Assembly: GCA_963842125.1 (NCBI GenBank)
Contig: CAWJFE010000001.1
Coordinates: 1,488,001 to 1,552,000, forward strand
From: CAWCWK01 sp963842125
Lineage (GTDB): Bacteria > Pseudomonadota > Alphaproteobacteria > Rhizobiales > CAWCWK01
Length of the DNA: 64,000 bases
Reading direction: 5' to 3'
The translations under genes and the position numbers were made by a program. Of this stretch, positions 25,300-33,757 are shown piece by piece. Numbering within the stretch: the first letter of the stretch is position 1; each line of letters begins with the position of its first letter. The notes under the pieces were generated by a model. It saw only the letters and a program-made list of their open reading frames with translations, searched no databases and was not told the DNA's origin.

Positions 25300-26511
25300 G
25301 TGGTCAACCCTTCGTCGGTCGACGGCGCATCTGGCCCTCGCGGCGCCCTCGACGGCATCCGCGTCCTCGACCTCTCGCGCATTCTCGCCGGGCCGACCTG
25401 CACGCAGCTCCTCGGCGACCTCGGCGCGGATATCGTCAAGGTCGAGAACCCCCATACGGGCGGCGACGACACCCGGTCCTGGGGGCCGCCCTTCGTCGAG
25501 GGCGCGGAGGGGCCGACGCGCGAGAGCGCCTACTATCTCTCGGCCAACCGCAACAAGCGCTCCGTCGCGCTCGACATCGCGACCGAGGAGGGCCGCGCCG
25601 CCATCGCCAAGCTCGCCGAGACGGCCGACGTCGTCATCGAGAACTTCAAGCCGGGCGGGCTGAAACGCTATCGCCTCGACTACGAGACCCTGTCGGCCGG
25701 TCGGCCCGACCTCGTCTACTGCTCGATCTCGGGCTTCGGCCAGACCGGGCCCAACGCCTCTAAGCCCGGCTACGACCTCCTCGCGCAGGGCTATGGCGGC
25801 ATCATGAGCCTGACGGGCGATGCGGACGGGCCGCCGATGAAGGTCGGCGTCGGCATCGCGGACGTGATGTGCGGCATGTATGCCTGCGTCGGCATCCTCG
25901 CCGCGCTGCGCCACCGCGACCGGACGGGCGAGGGCCAGCATATCGACCTCGCCTTGGTCGATTCGCAGATCGCCTGGCTCATCAACGAGGGCACCAACAC
26001 GCTCATGTCCGGCCGCGTGCCCCAGCGGCGCGGCAACGGGCACCCCAATATCGTGCCCTACAGCGTCTTTCCCTGCTGCGACGGGCATTTCATCCTCGCC
26101 TGCGGCAATGACGGCCAGTTCAAGCGCCTCTGCGCGTGGCTGAACCGCCCGGAGCTCGTCGCCGACCCCCGCTTCGCGACCAATCCCGCCCGGATCGCGA
26201 ACCGCGAGGCGATCGAGGCGGAGCTGACGGCCGAGTTCGCCGTCCGGGGCCTGGACGAGATCGTCGATGCGCTGACCGAGGCCGGCGTGCCCGCCGGCGC
26301 CGTCAACACGCTCGACCGCGTCTTCGCCTCCGATCAGGTCGCCGCGCGGGAGATGGTGGTGCAGGTGCCGCATCCCGGCGCCGCCTCGGGGCACGTCGAC
26401 CTCATCGGCAACCCGCTCAAGTTCTCGAAGACGCCCGTAACGTATCGCCGCCATCCGCCGCGCTGCGGCGAACATGATGATGAGGTGCTGGGCGGGCCTG
26501 TCCGCAGCTGA
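25300..26511 (+). CDS. class III CoA-transferase (CaiB/BaiF family)
   Basis: A 403-residue family III CoA-transferase that moves CoA between carboxylic acids without a ping-pong thioester of the donor. Seen are GIRVLDLSRILAGPTCTQLL, GADIVKVENPHTGGDDTRSW, the NRNKRSVALDI strand, and SGFGQTGPNASKPGYDLLAQ with the catalytic-Asp region GYDLLAQGYGG. The start is GTG. Formyl-, succinyl- and mesaconyl-CoA transferases share this fold; the acid pair is not decidable. It is the last gene of the aminotransferase unit and is convergent with the ThDP enzyme gene, with no gap. Confidence 0.9.
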   Translation: MVNPSSVDGASGPRGALDGIRVLDLSRILAGPTCTQLLGDLGADIVKVENPHTGGDDTRSWGPPFVEGAEGPTRESAYYLSANRNKRSVALDIATEEGRAAIAKLAETADVVIENFKPGGLKRYRLDYETLSAGRPDLVYCSISGFGQTGPNASKPGYDLLAQGYGGIMSLTGDADGPPMKVGVGIADVMCGMYACVGILAALRHRDRTGEGQHIDLALVDSQIAWLINEGTNTLMSGRVPQRRGNGHPNIVPYSVFPCCDGHFILACGNDGQFKRLCAWLNRPELVADPRFATNPARIANREAIEAELTAEFAVRGLDEIVDALTEAGVPAGAVNTLDRVFASDQVAAREMVVQVPHPGAASGHVDLIGNPLKFSKTPVTYRRHPPRCGEHDDEVLGGPVRS

Positions 26512-28173
26512 TCAGATCTTTCCGTCATAGGCGCGGCGGCCGATGCGGCAGGCCAGGACGGTGAAGGTGTCGCGTTCGAGCGCCGCGTGGGCCTCCGCCT
26601 TCAGCGTCTCCGCGTCGTCGATCCAGACGCCGTGCCCGCCGAGCGCCGCGGCGACGGCGGGGAAGTCGGAGCCGTCGAAGTCGACGCCGAGATTCGGGCG
26701 CCGCGAGGAGCGCTGCTTTCGCTCGATGAGGGCGAGGCTCTCGTCGACGAGGACGCAGACGATGACGGGCAGCTCGAGGTCGCGCAGCGTCGCGAGTTCG
26801 CCGAGCCCCATCTCGAGCCCCGCATCGCCGACGAAGGCGATGACGGGCCGCTCGTCCACCAAGCGGTGCCCGGCGGCGAGGGGGACGGCGCAGCCCATGG
26901 TGCACAGGGCGGAGGATTGCAGCATCCCGCGCGGGCCTCTCGCGCGCCAGACATGGCTGGCAAGGATGCGGTGGGCGCCGCTATCGGCCGTCGCGATCGT
27001 GTCGTCGGGCAGGGCCTCGTCGAGCGTGTGGAAGACGGCGGCGGGGCCGAAGCCCTCGGCTTCGGTTGCGAAGGCCTCGGCGAGCGCCCCGCGGGCGGCG
27101 GATACCTCCCCGTCTGGCCAGCGATAGCCGCGCGCCATGCCGGCGTCGATCGCCTCGAGTGCCGGGGCGACGGTCGACCGCAGGGTAAGCGAGACGTCGT
27201 GCATGCCGTGATCGCGCAGGACCGGCGTGATGTCGATCACGGGCGTTTCGGCGCTCCACGGATGCCGCCAGCCGACGCGCATCTCGATCGGGTCGTAGCC
27301 GGCAAGGAGGACGGCGTCGGCCTCGGCGATCAGCGGCAGGAGGATCGCGTCGGCTTTGGGCGAGAGACCGGCCGCGCCGAGGCAGAGCGGGTGCGTCTCG
27401 TCGAGGAGGCCCTTGGCCTTGTAGCTCGTGACGAGCGGAACGGCGTGACGTTGGCAGAAATCGGCGAGCGCCTGGCCGGCGCCCGCGTTGACGGCATCGA
27501 CGCCGGCGATGACGAGCGGCCGGGTGGCGCGGGCAAAGGCGGCGAGCGCGGGGGCGTTCTCAGGGAGGGTCATGGTTGCCGGCGCCGTCGGGGCGACGGG
27601 GCGGACCTCGTCGCCGTCGCGCGCGGCGCCCTCCATCACGTCGATCGGCAGGTCGAGATGGACCGGGCCGGGCTGGCCGTCCAGGCTGAGCGCCAGCGCC
27701 TTTTGCACCACGAGACCGACCGTGCCCGGCCGCGCCTCGAAGCTGCCCTTCACGATGGGGCGCAGCAGGTCGCGGTGGTCGAAGACCTGATGGGTGTAGC
27801 TCTCGGCCGTCGCGGCCGGCACGCGGCCCGTCAGGAAGAGGAGCGGGACACGGTCCTGATAGGCGTTGGCGACGACGTTGATCGCATTGGCGACGCCGGG
27901 GCCGAGCGTCGCGACGAGAAGGCCGGGGGCCGCCGAGCCGGAGGGTGCGTCGTGGCTTTGCGCATGCCAGACGCCTTCGGCCATGAAGCCGGCCGCGTTC
28001 TCGTGCTTGGTCAGGACGAAGCGGATGCCGGCCTTGTCGAGCCCCTCGATCAGCGCCAGCACCTCGCCGCCCGGAATGCCGAAGGCATGGGTGCAGCCGG
28101 CCTCGGCCAGCGCGCGGCCGAGAATGTCGGCGCCGGTGGTGCCCTCGGCGCTCGCGCCGGCGTCGGTGGTCAT
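26512..28173 (-). CDS. ThDP-dependent enzyme, acetolactate synthase-like
   Basis: A 553-residue thiamine-diphosphate enzyme of the acetohydroxyacid synthase/decarboxylase superfamily. The N-terminal Pyr domain has the activating Glu in FVLTKHENAAGFMAEGV, followed by the Rossmann central domain, then the PP domain with SALCTMGCAVPLAAGH and GDAGLEMGLGELATLRDLEL. The usual GDG...NN metal site reads GDA...VLVDES, so the second metal ligand differs from true AHAS. It is probably a 2-oxoacid decarboxylase or carboligase of unknown substrate. The ATG at 28173 overlaps the esterase stop (ATGA) and sits at the correct N-terminus. It is the last gene of the opg run. Confidence 0.85.
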   Translation of the reverse strand: MTTDAGASAEGTTGADILGRALAEAGCTHAFGIPGGEVLALIEGLDKAGIRFVLTKHENAAGFMAEGVWHAQSHDAPSGSAAPGLLVATLGPGVANAINVVANAYQDRVPLLFLTGRVPAATAESYTHQVFDHRDLLRPIVKGSFEARPGTVGLVVQKALALSLDGQPGPVHLDLPIDVMEGAARDGDEVRPVAPTAPATMTLPENAPALAAFARATRPLVIAGVDAVNAGAGQALADFCQRHAVPLVTSYKAKGLLDETHPLCLGAAGLSPKADAILLPLIAEADAVLLAGYDPIEMRVGWRHPWSAETPVIDITPVLRDHGMHDVSLTLRSTVAPALEAIDAGMARGYRWPDGEVSAARGALAEAFATEAEGFGPAAVFHTLDEALPDDTIATADSGAHRILASHVWRARGPRGMLQSSALCTMGCAVPLAAGHRLVDERPVIAFVGDAGLEMGLGELATLRDLELPVIVCVLVDESLALIERKQRSSRRPNLGVDFDGSDFPAVAAALGGHGVWIDDAETLKAEAHAALERDTFTVLACRIGRRAYDGKI

Positions 28174-29009
28174 TGTTCTGTCAAATCCAATAGAAGAGCG
28201 AGCTGGTCCCAAGCAAGGGCAACCCACTCCGTTCGGATCGAGTGGCCCCCATCGTGCAGGCATATCGCGATGAGTTTGTCGCCTGTGGGTCCGCATACTT
28301 TGGTCTCGCAAGAAAGACCATCTGGGCGGGAATACAGGGTTTCCTGCGGGCACGAAGCCTGCTCGTACCACACGGCGAGGCTCTCGCGCACATCGCTCTG
28401 GTGCCAGCCGTCCCCAATCGGCCGGCCTTCCATCGGCACGACCGTGTCCGACGTCCCATGCACATGCACAAGGTTCGGCACCGGGCTCGGGCAGCTCTCG
28501 GGGATCGGGTCCCAGAAGGCGCCGGCGACGGGGGCGAAGCCGAGAAAGCCTTCGCCCCTATAGCAGGCGACGCTCCAGGCCATGGAGCCGCCCATGGAGA
28601 AGCCGGTGACCATGGTGCTCTCGCGGGTAATGCCGAAGCGGGCCTCTACGTCGTCCACCACGCTCTCGATGAAGGCGAAATCGTCCCGCGCCTGGCTGGG
28701 CGAGCCGGGATAGGCCCAGGTCTTGTTGCGCCCGTCCGGCGCGACGAGGAGGAGATCGCGCTCTCGCGCCACGCGGGCGAGGGCACCGTTGCGCATCACG
28801 CCCTCCGCCGTGCCCTGCCAGCCGTGAAAATAGAGGATGGCGCCTTTCGGCTCACCGTCGGGCGCCGCGATCCGGTAGGTCCCGTCCTCGACGACGCAGT
28901 CGGTCTCGGGGCCGCAGGCGGAAGCGGGCGCGGCGGCGCCGAGCGATGCGAGCACGAGGCCTGCGAGCGCCGAGGGCAGGAATGGCGATGTCGTGCGCGG
29001 CGATGTCAT
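28170..29009 (-). CDS. secreted LpqC/PHB-depolymerase-like esterase
   Basis: A 279-residue alpha/beta-hydrolase with an N-terminal signal peptide (about residues 1-32, ASLGAAAPASA-CG). Family features are GAILYFHGWQGTAEGVMRNG, RNKTWAYPGSPSQARDDFAF, the nucleophile elbow TGFSMGGSMAW (Ser), VHVHGTSDTVVPMEG with the Asp, and HDGGHSIR with the His. This is the polyhydroxybutyrate depolymerase/feruloyl esterase class, acting in the periplasm or outside. Its ATG overlaps the opgH stop (ATGA 29006-29009) and its stop overlaps the ThDP gene, so it is embedded in the glucan operon and may act on glucan substituents. Confidence 0.85.
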   Translation of the reverse strand: MTSPRTTSPFLPSALAGLVLASLGAAAPASACGPETDCVVEDGTYRIAAPDGEPKGAILYFHGWQGTAEGVMRNGALARVARERDLLLVAPDGRNKTWAYPGSPSQARDDFAFIESVVDDVEARFGITRESTMVTGFSMGGSMAWSVACYRGEGFLGFAPVAGAFWDPIPESCPSPVPNLVHVHGTSDTVVPMEGRPIGDGWHQSDVRESLAVWYEQASCPQETLYSRPDGLSCETKVCGPTGDKLIAICLHDGGHSIRTEWVALAWDQLALLLDLTEQ

Positions 29010-30880
29010 GCGCGGCGTGGTCTCCAGAGGCGCGGTCGTAGCGCCGGGCGGGCGCGGGAGGGGCCGGGCGCATCGACGGGCCGATCGAGCGCGCGGTTCA
29101 ACTCGGTATAGACGCCGGGCGGGGCGTAGGTCTCGGGCGTGCCGAGCCATCCGGCGAAGGCGTGCGTCTGCATGAGTGCGCTGATCGGCACGGCAAGGGC
29201 GAGGCTGGCGGCGATCGGGGCGATCCAAGGCGAGATCTGCCCGGCGAGGAGCCCGGCGACGAGAAGGACGCCGAGCGCCGTCTCCAGCCAGTGAAAGGCG
29301 AGGAGCGTGCGCCAGCCGTCGCGCTCGCCGGCGCGACGCTGGGGCGCCCATCCGGCGTCGATGCCGGCAAAGGTTCGAAGGACGGCGCGGACCTGCTGCA
29401 CCATCATGATGGGCGCGAGTGCGATCGAGAGGGCGAGTTCGAGCAGCGCAGAGCCGAGAAAGCGCACCGGCCCGCCGACCGTGCGCAGGGCCGGATCGTC
29501 GATCAGCGTGCCGAGGATGCCGAGCATCTTGGGCGCCACCAGCATCGCGTAGACGAAGCAGAGGACGAGGACGCGGCTGACGAGGTCGATCTCCGGCCAC
29601 ATCGGAAAGAGCGGGTTCTCGGGCGAGAAATAGCGCACGAGCGGCGCCTCGCGGCTGCTGAAGGCCGCCCAGAGGAGGAGGAGCGTGAACCAGGCGAGCG
29701 AGGTCAGATACGCCATCGCGCCCTGAAGCAGGTGAAAGCGCGACAGGGGATGCAGGCCGGAGGCGAAGAGGAGCCGGAGGTGCTGGAGATTGCCCTGGCA
29801 CCAGCGCCGGTCTCGCAGCACGTGGTCGATGAGGGTCGGCGGCGTCTCCTCGAAGCTGCCGCGCGGCTCGGGCAGGATATGCACCGACCAGCCGGCCCGG
29901 CGCAGCAGCGCAGCCTCGACGAAATCGTGACTGAGGATGAGGCCCGACAGCGGACCGCGGCCCGGCAGGTCGGGCAATCCGGCCGAGGCCGCAAAGGCGC
30001 GGGTGCGGATGATCGCGTTATGGCCCCAATAGTTGCCCGCGTCCCCCGTCCAACGCGCGAGGCCGGCGGCGAGAACGGGCCCGTAGACGTTGCAGGCGAA
30101 TTGCTGGGCGCGGGCGAAGAGCGTGCGCGCCCCGATGATGCGCGGCACGCTTTGCACGAGCCCGGCGCTGGGGTCCCGCGCCATCGCATCGGCGAGCGCG
30201 GCGATGGTCTCCGGCGTCATCAGGCTGTCGGCGTCTAGGACGAGCATCGCGTCGGACGACGCACCGTCGCGCATCACCCATTCGGCGATGTTGCCGGCCT
30301 TCTTGCACGTGTTGTGTTCGCGGTTGCGATAGGTCGCCGCAATCTCGCTCACGCTGTCGGCGAGCCGTTCGGCGAAGACCGCGCGTTCGTGCGCGACGGC
30401 GTCCGGCGATCGCGTGTCGGACAGGACGTGGAGGGCGTAGTCGTGGCGCCTCTCCGTTCGCGCGAGGCCATCCAGCATCGCGCGGGCGCCGGCGAAGACA
30501 CGGGTGGGATCCTCGGAATAGACCGGGAGGAGGATGGCGATGCGCAGACGCGGCGCCTCGATCGCGGACGCGCTCGCCCTGGCCGTTCGCCGCACGAGGA
30601 TGCCGAGCGTCGCGGTGCTGACCGACAGCGCGATCCAGAAGAAGGTGAAGGCCATCAGGCCCGCCATGGCGATCTCTGCGACGGCGTATCCGCCGGCCTC
30701 GAACCAGTCGAGCACGGCGGCGAGCAGAAGACCGGTCGTGACGAGCGCGGGCAGGCCGACGGCGATGCGCGCCAGCGGCTTTCGCTCCAGCGTGGATGGA
30801 GGGGCGGCGGGATCGCGGTAGGGGCGCGAGAGGTCCTGCGCCGGCATGACCAGCGTGTCGTTGGATAAGGCGGGCGTCAT
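29006..30880 (-). CDS. opgH: glucans biosynthesis glucosyltransferase
   Basis: A 624-residue inner-membrane GT2 glucosyltransferase making the linear beta-glucan backbone of osmoregulated periplasmic glucans from UDP-glucose. Seen are two N-terminal TM spans (ARIAVGLPALVTTGLLLAAV; AMAGLMAFTFFWIALSVST), the catalytic domain with AILLPVYSEDP, VLSDTRSPD, LDADSLMTPE and RDRRWCQGNLQH, then about five C-terminal TM spans. The ATG at 30880 (MTPALSND) is chosen by homology; 83 nt separates it from the opgG stop. It is downstream of opgG/D and upstream of the esterase in the same unit. Confidence 0.93.
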   Translation of the reverse strand: MTPALSNDTLVMPAQDLSRPYRDPAAPPSTLERKPLARIAVGLPALVTTGLLLAAVLDWFEAGGYAVAEIAMAGLMAFTFFWIALSVSTATLGILVRRTARASASAIEAPRLRIAILLPVYSEDPTRVFAGARAMLDGLARTERRHDYALHVLSDTRSPDAVAHERAVFAERLADSVSEIAATYRNREHNTCKKAGNIAEWVMRDGASSDAMLVLDADSLMTPETIAALADAMARDPSAGLVQSVPRIIGARTLFARAQQFACNVYGPVLAAGLARWTGDAGNYWGHNAIIRTRAFAASAGLPDLPGRGPLSGLILSHDFVEAALLRRAGWSVHILPEPRGSFEETPPTLIDHVLRDRRWCQGNLQHLRLLFASGLHPLSRFHLLQGAMAYLTSLAWFTLLLLWAAFSSREAPLVRYFSPENPLFPMWPEIDLVSRVLVLCFVYAMLVAPKMLGILGTLIDDPALRTVGGPVRFLGSALLELALSIALAPIMMVQQVRAVLRTFAGIDAGWAPQRRAGERDGWRTLLAFHWLETALGVLLVAGLLAGQISPWIAPIAASLALAVPISALMQTHAFAGWLGTPETYAPPGVYTELNRALDRPVDAPGPSRARPALRPRLWRPRRA

Positions 30881-30963
30881 GGATGCGAACGAGTCCTCGG
30901 CGGGGCGCCTCCCAGCGACGCAGTCTGTACCGTTTTGCTGCGCCGCAGCAAGCCCCCCTGACG

Positions 30964-32547
30964 TCACGTCGGCGCGATGCCTGCGCCGGGCGTCCAGCGG
31001 TAGAGCCAGACCTCGCTCGCCGGGCCGTCCGCATCGAGGATCTGAGCGCGCAATTCGACGGAGTCGCTGTCGCGCGGATCGAAGTAGAAGGCCAATCGCA
31101 CGCCGCCCGTCTCCGGGTGGCGCTGCAGGATGGGCAGTGAAGCGGTGCCCCGGTTGGCACCGACGAAGGGGCGCAGCGCCTCGATATCGTCGAGCCGTGC
31201 GTGCGCCGCGAAATCGATGACGACGCGCCGGCCATCGGGGTCGAGGTTGGCGCCGGCCAGACGCTCGCCCATGAACGTGTCGTCGATCAACGCGACGTCC
31301 GGTCCGGTGTTGGGCTCCTCGCCCCATTGCAGCGCGTAGTCGTAGCGATACTCCGCTCCGGCGATCAGCGGCTCGGCGGGGCGCCAGTAGGCGACGATGT
31401 TGTCGTAGATCTCGCGCTCGCTCGGGATCTCGACGAGCGCGACGCTGCCCCGCCCCCAATCGCCTTGCGGCGTCGTCCAGAGGCCGGGGCGGCGGTGGTA
31501 GAGGGCTTCGAAGTCCTCGAAATCCTCGAGCGAACGGGCGCGCTGGAGAAGGCCGAAACCGGTGGGGTTCTCGTCGACGAACTGGCTGACCTGGAGCTCG
31601 CGCGGATTGGCGAGCGGGCGCCAGAGCCGCTCTCCGGCGCCGTTGTCGACGAGGAGGCCATCCGAATCGTGGACGGCAGGGCGGAAGTCGTCGAAGCGGG
31701 CGCGATTGGTCTGGTCGAAGAGGAACATGCTCGTCTGCGCGCCGATGCCGACATGGGCGAGGTCGCGGCGCGGGAAGATGTGGGAGCGGACGTCCATCGC
31801 GGTCGCATCGCCGAGCTTCGACGAAAAGGTGAAGGCGCCGGTGCAGGACGGCGAATCGAGAAGCGCGTGGACGGTGGTGAGACCGGACGCGGCCGGCGCC
31901 TCGATCCAGAAGCGGCGAAAGGCCGGGAACTCCTCGCCGCCCGGCTCGGCGGTGTCGATGGCGAGGCCGCGCGCGGAGAGACCGTAGACCTGGCCGAGGC
32001 TGCGCCCCCGGAAATAGCTCGCGCCCTGGAAGACGAGATACTCCTCGGGCCCGGCGCCCGACGCCCGCTCGTCCACGATGCGAAAGCCCGAATAGCCGTG
32101 CGCGTTGGACGTCCGCAAGGCCGCGAGATCGTCCGGCACGGCGAAGGCGTCGGCCTCGAAGAGCAGCGTGCGGGCCTCGCCGTCCTCGACGAGGTTCACC
32201 TCGATCGGTTCGGTGAAATAGAGGCCGGGCGCGAAGAGTTCGACATGGCTCGCCCGCCCGCGCCACGGCGCACGATCGACCTTGAAGCCGAGCCGGCGAT
32301 AGTCGTCATAGGAGAGCTCCGCCCAGACGTCCGGCACCCGCTGCGGCGCCTCGTAGTCTCGGGCGGCGAGGTCGCGGGCGAGCGCCACGACGCCGTCGGC
32401 GGAGAATGCGGTGGCGGGGCCGAGCGGTAGGGGGCGCGTGTCCTTGACCGGCGAGGCCGAATCGAGAGCCAGGGCCGAGCCGGCGTTCGCTGCAAGGAGG
32501 CCTGCGGCGGCGAGGGTGCCGAACTGGCGACGCGTGACGGGGCTCAT
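30964..32547 (-). CDS. periplasmic glucan biosynthesis protein, OpgG/OpgD family
   Basis: A 527-residue exported MdoG/OpgG-family protein needed to branch or release osmoregulated periplasmic glucans. The N-terminus MSPVTRRQFGTLAAAGLLAA has a twin-arginine motif and an AxA end, as in OpgD, whereas OpgG uses Sec; so OpgD is possible and no symbol is given. The mature part shows YDDYRRLGFKVDRAPW, AFAVPDDLAALRTSNAHGYS, RFWIEAPAASGLTTVHALLD, and WGRGSVALVEIPSEREIYDN with IVAYWRP, the standard beta-sandwich family signatures. Its ATG overlaps the opgC stop as ATGA (32544-32547). Confidence 0.92.
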   Translation of the reverse strand: MSPVTRRQFGTLAAAGLLAANAGSALALDSASPVKDTRPLPLGPATAFSADGVVALARDLAARDYEAPQRVPDVWAELSYDDYRRLGFKVDRAPWRGRASHVELFAPGLYFTEPIEVNLVEDGEARTLLFEADAFAVPDDLAALRTSNAHGYSGFRIVDERASGAGPEEYLVFQGASYFRGRSLGQVYGLSARGLAIDTAEPGGEEFPAFRRFWIEAPAASGLTTVHALLDSPSCTGAFTFSSKLGDATAMDVRSHIFPRRDLAHVGIGAQTSMFLFDQTNRARFDDFRPAVHDSDGLLVDNGAGERLWRPLANPRELQVSQFVDENPTGFGLLQRARSLEDFEDFEALYHRRPGLWTTPQGDWGRGSVALVEIPSEREIYDNIVAYWRPAEPLIAGAEYRYDYALQWGEEPNTGPDVALIDDTFMGERLAGANLDPDGRRVVIDFAAHARLDDIEALRPFVGANRGTASLPILQRHPETGGVRLAFYFDPRDSDSVELRAQILDADGPASEVWLYRWTPGAGIAPT

Positions 32548-33746
32548 CGGGCGGCCGCTCCATGAAGGGTCGTGGGATCGTCGGCGGGCGCTTCCACCGG
32601 CTGCGGCGGGCGCTTCGCCTTCCACGGCTGCGCCTTGAACCAGCCGACGCCGTAGGCGACGCCGATGAGGATGGCGAAGCCGGCGAGGTTGACCAGGGGC
32701 ACCGTCAGCGCGTTCCGCCCGATCTGGTCGAGCGCGAAACCGGCCATCCGCGCGAGGAACATGCCGGTCATGAAGATCGCGAGCGATTGCTGGCCGACCT
32801 TTCGAATGACGTCGATCACCCGGCCGCGCCAATCGGTGTGGACGAGCCGCCTCCCCATCGGTCCGACCGCGACCCAGGCGAGATAGGCGAGGGCGAGGAA
32901 GTGGACGTAGCGCAGGATGCCGAAGCCGGTCTTCGTCGTCAGCGGGCCGAGTGCGATCGCGGTCTCGCGCAGTTCCGGCACGGCGCCGAGGATGCGGAAA
33001 TAGGCGAGGGGGATCGTCGCGACGACGATGACGGCGGCGATGACGACGAGGCGCGCCGTCACGGGTGGCGGCTTCAGCCAGCCACGCATGAAGGCAAAAC
33101 CCGTGAAGAAGACGAGCTGCCAGGCGAAGGGGTTGAAGAACCAGTTGCGCTCCGACCAGGGCTCGGCCGGCAGCTCGGCGAGACCGGTCGTGCCGAGCGC
33201 CCAGAGGACCGTCACGAAGAGCGCCACCAGCCAGACATTCGCCTTCGCCAGCGCCATCACGAGCGGGATCATGGCCAGGATGACGAGATACATCGGCAGG
33301 ATGTCGAAATAGTTCGGCACGTAGGTCAGCGTGACGAGGCCGACGAGGTTCTCCTCGGCGTTCTTGAAGAACGGGTGGAGGTTGAGCTGGCCGACATAGT
33401 CGCGCTCGAAGGCACCCGTCGCATCGAGTGCCGCCATCGTGGCCGCGATGGCGATGAAGAGGCCGATATGGGACCAGTAGACCTGCCAGACGCGGTGGGC
33501 GATGCGGGCGGTCCCCATCCACCAGCCATGGCGCTGGAAGGCGCCGCCGAAGGCGATGGCCGAGGCCATGCCGGAGCAGAAGACGAAGATCTCGGTCGCG
33601 TCCGAAAAGCCGAACCGCGCCGGGATCCAGAGCGTCCAGGCGTTGCCCGGCACGTGGGCGACGAAGATGATGAACATCGCCAGTCCGCGAAAGACGTCGA
33701 GGCGGACGTCTCGCGGCGCGGGAGTGGCTGTCGGGGTGGGGATCAT
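32544..33746 (-). CDS. opgC: OpgC-family membrane succinyl/acyltransferase
   Basis: A 400-residue polytopic membrane protein of the OpgC/acyltransferase-3-like family (PF10129 type), which transfers succinyl groups onto periplasmic glucans. Seen are the N-terminal RDVRLDVFRGLAMFIIFVAH, SDATEIFVFCSGMASAIAFG, and about ten hydrophobic spans ending with PLVNLAGFAILIGVAYGVGW. It lies between the TTC38-like gene (11 nt gap) and opgG/D (4-nt overlap), so it is firmly in the glucan unit. Succinylation gives anionic glucans; the succinyl donor is not shown by sequence. Confidence 0.88.
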   Translation of the reverse strand: MIPTPTATPAPRDVRLDVFRGLAMFIIFVAHVPGNAWTLWIPARFGFSDATEIFVFCSGMASAIAFGGAFQRHGWWMGTARIAHRVWQVYWSHIGLFIAIAATMAALDATGAFERDYVGQLNLHPFFKNAEENLVGLVTLTYVPNYFDILPMYLVILAMIPLVMALAKANVWLVALFVTVLWALGTTGLAELPAEPWSERNWFFNPFAWQLVFFTGFAFMRGWLKPPPVTARLVVIAAVIVVATIPLAYFRILGAVPELRETAIALGPLTTKTGFGILRYVHFLALAYLAWVAVGPMGRRLVHTDWRGRVIDVIRKVGQQSLAIFMTGMFLARMAGFALDQIGRNALTVPLVNLAGFAILIGVAYGVGWFKAQPWKAKRPPQPVEAPADDPTTLHGAAAR

Positions 33747-33757
33747 GGACGCGCGGC

